The notes beneath the pieces are model-generated. The model was not told the DNA's origin, searched no databases, and saw only the letters and a list, made by a program, of their open reading frames with translations. DNA of 64,000 nucleotides from Tetragonia tetragonoides (taxonomy: Eukaryota; Streptophyta; Magnoliopsida; Caryophyllales; Aizoaceae), in assembly GCA_038025085.1 (NCBI GenBank), contig CM076143.1, positions 39,787,001-39,851,000 of the forward strand. Reading direction: 5' to 3'. A program made the position numbers and the translations under genes. Shown one piece after another: positions 55,358 through 64,000 of the stretch (the first letter of the stretch is position 1; each line of letters begins with the position of its first letter).

Positions 55358-56148
55358 AAGGCTCGATTAGAAAGTATTGCTCAAATTAGGCTGGGATCAA
55401 AAATATTTCTCACCTTGGTGTCCACATAGGTTCGGATAGAGACCGACCGCGCTATTTTTTTTTTTTTATCTGCTCGCCAGAAACTCGCCATGGCTGACAG
55501 CGAATTTTTGGGGTTAAACACGCTGTCAGCCACAGCGTGTTTTTGAAAAGAAAGTTCAATTCTGGAAAACCAAAAACCCATCTTTCTTTCTCGCCGAAAA
55601 CACCGTCCAATGTCTCAGGCCACATTCTACAATCAAAAAGAACACCGTCCAATGTCTCAGGCCACATTCTACAATCAAAAAGATGTACAAACATTTGTAA
55701 AGGAAGAATTTCTGAATTCTGTTTCCATTTTATTAAATGATTAACAATTGGATTATATTGGTGAGAAGTCAAGTGAGCATGAGGCATGGTGAATGGGAGA
55801 GAGAACAAACAGGGAAAACGATGAATGAAAGAGGCAAAAGAAAAAAAAGAGAAAAAGAAGAAGGGAGAGTAGATAGGTGATGCCGTGATGGTGAGTGAGG
55901 GAGACGGAGAATGCATTTACGGGCTTACGGCAGCGTCGAGCACTTCGCGGTTTGTTGTCTCACAGATAACCGCTCTTGTTAATGGCGATTATATTTGAAT
56001 GAACTCGTCCTATGGGATGGCGAGTTTGCTCTGGAAAAATAAATAATAAAAAAACTCTGGTCTGTGGCATCCGAGCCTACGTGGACACCATGGTGAGAAT
56101 TGTTTTTGATCCCAGCCTAATCTGAGAAATACTTTCTAAAGTAGCCTT
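55358..56148. mobile_element. Long-TIR (MULE- or foldback-like) element nested in the Stowaway
   Basis: The left end starts AAGGCTCGATTAGAAAGTAT, then AGGCTGGGATCAAAAA, then CTCACCTTGGTGTCCAC. The right end on the minus strand gives AAGGCTACTTTAGAAAGTAT, AGGCTGGGATCAAAAA, then CTCACCATGGTGTCCAC. The TIR is about 90 bp with few mismatches. I could not settle the TSD. The interior has no transposase. Its open frames on the minus strand are low-complexity. Confidence 0.8.
55600..55683. repeat. Exact 42-bp tandem duplication inside the long-TIR element
   Basis: The unit starting ACACCGTCCAATGTCTCAGG occurs at 55600-55641 and again at 55642-55683. Confidence 0.93.
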
Positions 56149-56367
56149 ATGTGAGGAAATTGTTCTCCACTCTTAGTAATACTTTGAGTACTAAAAGACT
56201 CATTTATCCTTACTTTTTCTTGTCATCGTTACTTTCCAACTCACTTCTGACTCACACTCTCTCTCATGTTAAAGTAAGAGCAAATAAGAAATTTTTGTTC
56301 CAAAAGAAACTCTCATTAAACTCCGTGCAAAAAGAAGTGGGTAGGAAAAAAAAGAACGGAGGGAGTA

Positions 56368-57112
56368 CTTATTACGTCAACATCAACAATAATTGAGGTA
56401 TCAATATTTTCACAGGTTACCTCAAGAGAAATATTTAAAATTAAAAGTCATATACTTTTTTTAAGAAAATAATAATAACTGAAATTTGATAATTTAATTG
56501 TTTTTCGAGATAAATTCAAAAAATAAATAAAATGAAAATATTTACACGATATATTAGAGAAGTTTAAAATGAACCATTCACGAAGGTGAAACCCATAACA
56601 TCAAGTTATCATGGTGAAATTTTCCTAGAAACCAACATATTCATAACAGATCACCCACTTACCCAAATATAAAATATTAAACTCACACATCTTAGGCAAA
56701 TAGCCAATAGCCAAGACATGTGTGTTTTACTTGAACTTTGCCCTATTATTTTTTATACACGTTCTTTCCCTCATTTCTCTCTTAGTTCTCCAATGTGGGA
56801 CATGTATAAAGTAATTTATAAAGTGAATAGTTTAAGTCCTTTTATATCAAAAGCTATTTTTCCATTCTAATAAGAAGAAGTTATTTTCCCTATATTTAGT
56901 ATCTTAAAACTGTTCTGATAAAAAATAAAGAGCGAGAAAGAGAGAGAAAAAGTGAAAAACAGAAAACCCAAGAAACCTAAGCCCCCCAAACCCCCCGATT
57001 TTTCTCAAATTCAATCTCAAAGCTTCACTAATTCCAGCCAAAGTCATGGAATTTGCATCATCAGAGTTAAGGGCCATCAAAATTTCCAAGTAATTACGAT
57101 CCAGCTATATCT
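56368..57112. other. AT-rich flank, possible 5' leader of LINE C
   Basis: No gene was seen up to about 56900. From 56925 an AG-rich then C-rich leader-like stretch (CCCCCCAAACCCCCC near 56983) begins. It includes a 15-codon ATG frame at 57047. It may be a transcript leader belonging to LINE C or to an unrelated unit. Confidence 0.4.
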
Positions 57113-57643
57113 TTGGTATGTTTTTGCAATTTTGGGGATTTCGTTTTAAACCCTAGATGTTGTCCTCCAAATCTTTTGCTCAGAAAAATTCTCCATGTGT
57201 GGGATCTTGTTTTCATAAACATCAGTGGTTATTTCTTCCAGCAAAGAGGTTTCATCCTCTACAGTTCGATCTTGATTGTTGCTTCTAGAAGATGGCCCTG
57301 CTCTCTTCTCATCAGATTTTTGGGGGTTTTGGGTTTTTCAATCTACTCTCCCTTTGTTGTTGTCACTGTTGTTTGTGAGGAAATAATTAGTCTTGTCCTG
57401 CCTTTTTCTTTCATACCGTGGATTTGCTATGAGCTCCTACCTGCTCATAGCTGGTTAGGAATTTGGTGTATTTCAGCCATTGTTTGTTGCTCTGAAGCTA
57501 AAGGGGTTACTCTATTGCAAGCCTTGCCCAATTTCGGGTTTGAGGCTTTCTTCATCCCTATGCACAACCCAATTTTACAAGCTATTTGTGGGAGCTTCTC
57601 CCCTGTTTTGAGCCGATTTGCCTTAGTACCTAGGCATGCCTAG
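57113..57643 (+). CDS. Unrecognised hydrophobic ORF upstream of LINE C ORF2
   Basis: The frame has 176 codons and is very rich in Phe, Leu, Ile, Val and Cys, with three or four stretches that could span a membrane (around residues 50-58, 67-90, 95-110 and 115-130). It has no family motif known to me. It sits 232 bp before the LINE ORF2 start, where ORF1 would be expected, but lacks the DUF4283-like region and zinc knuckle. T-rich composition alone can give such a frame, so translation is doubtful. Confidence 0.25.
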   Translation: MVCFCNFGDFVLNPRCCPPNLLLRKILHVWDLVFINISGYFFQQRGFILYSSILIVASRRWPCSLLIRFLGVLGFSIYSPFVVVTVVCEEIISLVLPFSFIPWICYELLPAHSWLGIWCISAIVCCSEAKGVTLLQALPNFGFEAFFIPMHNPILQAICGSFSPVLSRFALVPRHA

Positions 57644-57874
57644 GTACTATCTCTTCTTGCTATTTTTTTTCCAGCCATATCCTCATCCTTATTATATATT
57701 AAATTCTGTATTTTTGAGGTTGAAGTCATGGTTGAAAATTATTCTGACTGATGCTTGTTGTAGCCTGTGTGTTATGAAGAAGTTATGTCCTGTTTTTTCT
57801 AAGTTGCTTTTGTGGAGAAAACTGACATTAAGTATGTCTTTCAAGCCCTTTGATGCCTCTAAAATAGTTTTTTT

Positions 57875-58657
57875 ATGAATAAAGTTGCATTTTGGAATGT
57901 TAGAGGGGTGGGTCGAAAAGATGTGGGTGAAGAGGTAAAGCTTTTTTGTAAGCTTCACCATGTGAACTTGGTAGTCTTAGCTGAAACCAAGGTTCAGCAC
58001 GAGCCTTCAGCCGCTCTTGTGCATAAATTTGGCTTTTCAAAGTTTGATTTTATTCCTTGTGTAGGATTTTCCGGAGGAATTTGGGTCTTATGGCAACATC
58101 ACCTGCTTGATGTAGTTATTTTATTTAAAGAAGTTCGTTTTCTAGCTGTGCTTGTTAAAGATTTCAACAATTTCCCTCCCCTTGTGATCATTTTTTGTTA
58201 TGCACCTGCTCAGTCAGCTCACAAACTTCAGTTCTGGCAGGATTTGCTCCAATACTGCTCTACCCTGACATGCCCTTTTGTTTTAATGGGTAACTTTAAT
58301 GAAATTGGTTCAGCTTCAGAAAAATTAGGAGGCTCTATGCCACACTCAAGCAGATTTGAAAGATTATTGTCTTTTAAGTTTAAAGCTAATGTGCTTGATA
58401 TCCCCTTTGCTGACGGTAGTTATACTTGGCGAAAGAAAAAAGCAGGGTCTAATAATGTTATGGAAAGGTTTGACAGAGTTTTAGCTGCTTCTAATGCTTT
58501 ACCTATTTATCCCCTAATGCATATATCTCACCATGACTTTAGTTCATCAGATCACTGTCCAATTATTTTGAATTTGAATCAACAAAGCAATTTTACCCCC
58601 CCTCTCCTTTTAAGTTTGAAAAAGCCTGGATTGCTCATAAAGATTTTGATTCTTTAG
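57875..58657 (+). pseudogene. LINE C endonuclease domain
   Basis: It starts MNKVAFWNVRGVGRKDVGEE. The motifs are VVLAETKVQ (catalytic Glu), VLMGNFNEIG and SSSDHCPIIL. In the second motif the usual catalytic Asp of GDFN is Asn, which would cripple nicking. The frame shifts near 58600. Confidence 0.83.
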
Positions 58658-58674
58658 TACGTAAAGCTTGGCGT

Positions 58675-60630
58675 ACTAGATGTAATAGCTCCAATATGTT
58701 CCAACTGAAATCCAAAAACTTGAAAAAGCTCTCCAACAATTGGGCTAAACTCAAGTTTGGAAATGTTACAAGACAACTTAAAGAAGTTGAAGGACAAATA
58801 ATTAGTGTTCAAAGTAAGCTTATCTCAGCCGCAACCAATACAAGGCTAATAACTAATCAAGATAATTTGATAAGGAAAAAGGCGAAACTAATTAATTTTA
58901 ACCGTAATTATTAGTACGAAAGAGCTCGAGAAAATAATTTGGCTCTTGGTGATAGAAACACAACTTATTTTCAAACAAAAGCAACAATAAGAAAGAGCAG
59001 AAAACGCATTCTAAATTTTGTTAGTAAGGATGGCTTTCTTTTTACAGAGCCGGCTGCTATTAAGAGTGAGATTACAAAGGAATTTAAGGCAAGATTTATC
59101 AAGGACAACAATTGCCATCTTAATGTGGTGACTGACCTTTTGGATATTACGCAAGAAATAGATGATGAGGATAATGTTCTCCTAACCAGAAATGTTACGG
59201 ATGATGAAATTAAGGAAGTCGTTTTCCTGCTAGCTCCAGATAAGTCCCCTGGGCCAGATGGTTTCCCTGCGCTTTTTACCAAACTTACTGGCATATTGTT
59301 GGTCCTTCTGTTATCCGCGCAATCAAGGCTTTCTTTTTTTCAGGAAAAATTCTAAAAGAAATTAACCAAACTTTCATTGCTCTAATCCCAAAGATTGACA
59401 ATCCTAACGCAACTAATCACTTTCGGCCTATTAGCCTTTGTTCTACGATCTATAAGATTATTTCAAAGATTTTAACTTCACGTCTAAAGAATGTTATTGG
59501 AAAATTGATCCATCCATTACAAGGTGCCTTTGTATCAGATCGGTGTATTCAAGATAATATCCTCTTAGCCCATGAAGTTTTTCACTCTTTTCGTTCAAAA
59601 CAAGGTAAGAGTGGATGGCTAGGAATTAAGCTTGATATGGAAAAAGCCTATGATAGACTAGATTGGAATTTCATCTTGCAAGTCTTTAAAAAATTTGGTT
59701 TTAATGATGTCTGGATTGGTTGGATACGAGAATGTTTAATGTATGTATCCTTCTCGGTTCTTGTCAACAATGCCCTGGGTCCAACCTTTGTCCCTTCTCG
59801 AGGCATCAGGCAAGGTGATCCTTTGTCCCCGTATATCTTTATCCTTTGTGCAGAAGTACTTGCTCGTAGATTACAAAGGGAATGTGATATTTCCAAAAAA
59901 ATATTGGTATAAAAATGTGCCACGGAGCTGACAAGCTCCCTTTTCTTACCTTTGCAGATGACACTATGATTTTTGCAGAAGCTTCTAACCAAAGTTGTCA
60001 TACCATCAAGGATATTTTGGACCGCTATTGTAAAATGTCGGGCCAAAAAATAAATTTTGATAAGTCGGCCTTTCAGTGCACAAAGAATATTTCTCGCCAA
60101 ATGATTGAGTCCTTTAAGGGAATTCTTTTAATGTCTCATTCAGTAAATCTGGATAAGTATCTAGGTTGTCCTATCATAAATGATCGCGTCAATAATGAAA
60201 CCTTTCAAGATGTTTTGACCCGTACTCAAAGTAATCTTACTAAATGGAAAGCTAATTCTCTTTCCTATGCTGGTTGTACTACGCTTATTCAAGCCAATTT
60301 AGTGGTTGTATCCATATATACAATGCAGAGTTTTATGTTACCACCTTCTGCATTACATAAACTAGATAAGATTAATAAAAAAAAAAATTCTGGAATAAAG
60401 ACCAAGATAGCTCTTCCTCTAATTTGATTAGCTGGGACAAAGTTTGTAGGCCAAAAAATTTCGGTGGCTTAGGGTTAAAAAAAGCAACAACCACCAATAA
60501 AGCTATGCAAATGAAATTAATTTGGAAAATCCTGAAAGACCCAGAAAGTAAATGGATCAAGTTGATAGATCAGAAGTATCTTAAAGGTACAAGTATCCTA
60601 GATTTCCAACCGGGAAAAAAGAACTCCTGA
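58675..60630 (+). pseudogene. LINE C reverse transcriptase, frameshifted
   Basis: The linker LKSKNLKKLSNNWAKLKFGN and ALGDRNTTYFQTKA leads to RT: APDKSPGPDGFPALF, LIPKIDNPNATNHFRPISLC (near 59380-59440, across a shift), LIHPLQGAFVSDRCIQDN, LGIKLDMEKAYDRLDWNF, GIRQGDPLSPYIF and catalytic FADDTMIFAEA with FADD at 59951-59962. Thumb: LDKYLGCPIINDR, KWKANSLSYAGCTTLIQ. Stops and shifts lie near 58915, 59355, 59910, 60365 and 60425. Confidence 0.85.
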
Positions 60631-61669
60631 CAATGGAAGAATCTCCTCAAGGTGCGGGATCTTTTCAAAAGTGGCTTGCGTTGGCAAGTAGGAAATGGGC
60701 ATGATATTAAATTCTGGACAAACTGTTGGGTATCTCCTGTACCACTTATAGACATGTTTTATGATATTACGTCAGATAACCCCTTTTTGATGTATCAATT
60801 CCTGTAAGCATGTTCATTAATTCTAGTGGTTATTGGGATTGTACTCTCCTTTCGAGGGTAATCTCTCATGAAACTATCCATGAAATCCAAGGTATCCCGA
60901 TTCCTTATAATAAAGTCCCTGATAAGTTTTATTGGGGTTATTTAGCGGATAGAAACTTTTCTTGTATGTCTGCAGCATGGATACCACAGGGAATAAAGGA
61001 CAAAATCAACACAAAGTACAACTTTAGCTGGATATGAGACTTGAATATCCCACCAAAAGTCAAATACTTTATCTGGAAACTATGCCTGGATGGATTACCT
61101 ACTAAGAAAAGACTTGAGCAAAGTAAGATTTTTATTCCACTAGAATGTTGTTTCTGTAAACACTAGTGTGAAGATAACTTTCATCTTTTTTTTGATTACC
61201 CTTTTTTACAGGAAACAGTTAGAGAAATTGAAATTTTGTGTAATATCAAGTTAGTTAAGGATGCTAGTCACCTTCCATCCTTCATTGAAAGACTAAATTT
61301 TTTAAAGAATAGTCTCTTTGAAAACAATTTCAACCTTCTTATGATGACCTGGTGGATGTTATGGTTTGCGAGGAATAAAGTTATTTTGAGTGATATAGTC
61401 ACTTCACCGCTTCAAATAGCTATTTCTAGTAAAATTAGCTTTCTGGAATGGAAAACTCTATCCGAAAAAGAATTGGGGTTTCATGCAAGTGGGGCTTTCC
61501 CAAAGAAAAGAAAGACAAAGAAACCCAGATTAAACGTCAAATGGAAACTACCCAGACAGAATTGATTAAATATAATGCAGAGTTTAATTTTTTAAAGATT
61601 AAACCTTACCGTACGCCATATAATCATATTGATTTACCAACTAAAAAAATAATAATAACAGTTTGCTAA
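60630..61669 (+). pseudogene. LINE C RT zinc-binding region and C-terminus
   Basis: Pieces include DLFKSGLRWQVGNGHDIKFW, then IPPKVKYFIWKLCLDGLPTK, and CCFCKH-stop-CEDNFHLFFDYPF (a broken zf-RVT with its last Cys replaced by Tyr). They end with MMTWWMLWFARNKVIL. The frame is interrupted at least three times. Confidence 0.75.
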
Positions 61670-61714
61670 GCTACAAATGTTATGAACGTCAGTTTTTATT
61701 AGGTAATTGTTTTA

Positions 61715-63586
<1,872 letters not shown>

Positions 63587-64000
63587 TGAAACACCCCCGA
63601 ATTCGCAACGATTTTCTGGGAACTATCGACGTCGTTGTGCACGACTCGACACCGCTGAACCGTCCCAAACCCGAGGGGATGTCACTGCAACATTTATCAC
63701 TTAGGCATCAAAAGGAGCTTACTAAAGAACTAAACAAACTAAACAGTTAATATCAGAGTTGTCTATATAGTGAGCTAAAACCATTAAACCAAATTTATTA
63801 CAACTTGCCTTCAAAGGGCTAAATCCAATAAAAATCCCAACGATCTAAACTGAACAGAAACAGTTCTAAAAATCGACGCCAACTCTACCTTCCAAGCTGT
63901 ACGTCCTCAATCAACTAAACCTACACTTTGGTTTCCGTGACGGAAACAAAATACAGAAGAAAAGAAAAGAAACAAAAGAGAAACAAAAATCAGATAAACG
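63587..64000 (-). repeat. Partial LTR of the 2.6-kb Gypsy family, cut by the window edge
   Basis: It begins TGAAACACCCCCGAATTCGC and follows 43029-43470 closely, through the GGTTTCCGTGACGGAAAC segment near 63930. It is a third copy of the family seen at 20189-22809, in the minus orientation. Confidence 0.88.

Larger units (their letters stand above)
55265..56365. mobile_element. Stowaway MITE split by a long-TIR element
   Basis: The left end CTCCCTCCGTTCTTTTCTCT and the right end, read on the minus strand as CTCCCTCCGTTCTTTTTTTT, both continue as CCTACCCACTTyT. TA flanks both ends (55263-55264, 56366-56367). Some 790 bp of a different element lies inside. Confidence 0.88.
57875..61669 (+). 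mobile_element. LINE C: ORF2 of an L1-type retrotransposon, decayed
   Basis: Endonuclease, RT and RT zinc-binding regions follow in order on the plus strand. ORF1 was not identified. The 3' end runs into a long TA microsatellite at 61718 rather than a poly(A), and no TSD was found. Several frameshifts and stops make it inactive. Confidence 0.85.

Overview
This is a plant nuclear window, probably from a eudicot. Evidence: AT-rich introns with GT-AG borders, a two-domain DJ-1D gene of the plant type, an F-box/FBD gene, L1-type LINEs whose ORF1 carries a plant DUF4283-like region and a zinc knuckle, Copia and Gypsy LTR retrotransposons, Stowaway and Tourist-like MITEs, and SINEs. I could not name the species from sequence alone.

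The host genes are few. A plus-strand tandem array of DJ-1 homolog D (PfpI family, glyoxalase III-like) runs from the left edge to about 33.4 kb. Copy A is only its last exon (79-267). Copy B (1401-6455) is intact: five exons, 392 residues, both catalytic cysteines present. Copy C (23152-33432) is a wreck. It has a 4-base insertion in exon 1, a Copia element inside exon 3, a one-base deletion in exon 4, a His-to-Tyr change beside its second catalytic Cys, and no visible last exon. On the minus strand at 50.2-51.9 kb lies an F-box/LRR/FBD gene with two frameshifts whose net length change is zero.

Everything else is mostly mobile DNA, much of it nested. From left to right: LINE debris in intron 2 of copy B; a non-autonomous Copia element with gag and protease only (6643-10082, TSD AGAAT); a Harbinger-like element holding a hAT-like element with an 8-bp TSD (10377-11927); a full-length LINE with a 15-bp TSD (12921-20146) that carries a Gypsy-type LTR in its reverse transcriptase gene; a 2.6-kb solo LTR (20189-22809); copy C with a three-level nest in intron 1, three Tourist-like MITEs in intron 2 and a 5.66-kb Copia element in exon 3 (26939-32600, TSD CTTAT); a gene-poor stretch with a SINE and RNase H debris; a minus-strand LINE ending in a perfect 37-bp palindrome (36041-40966); a truncated minus-strand Gypsy element with an extra acidic ORF between its LTR and gag (40967-45685); the 3' part of a SIRE-like Copia element (45686-50074); the F-box pseudogene; a hAT MITE, a tRNA-derived SINE, a Stowaway with a long-TIR element inside it; an ORF2-bearing LINE (57875-61669); and, at the right edge, a partial copy of the 2.6-kb LTR in inverse orientation.

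I found no operon, CRISPR array, or defence or biosynthetic cluster. The most informative points are the datable decay of DJ-1D copy C, insertion histories that can be rewound (removing the LTR from the 13-20 kb LINE restores its reading frame), the palindromic LINE 5' end, and the unassigned Gypsy ORF. Exon borders, TSDs and TIRs were read by eye. Family names rest on motif recognition, not on database searches.
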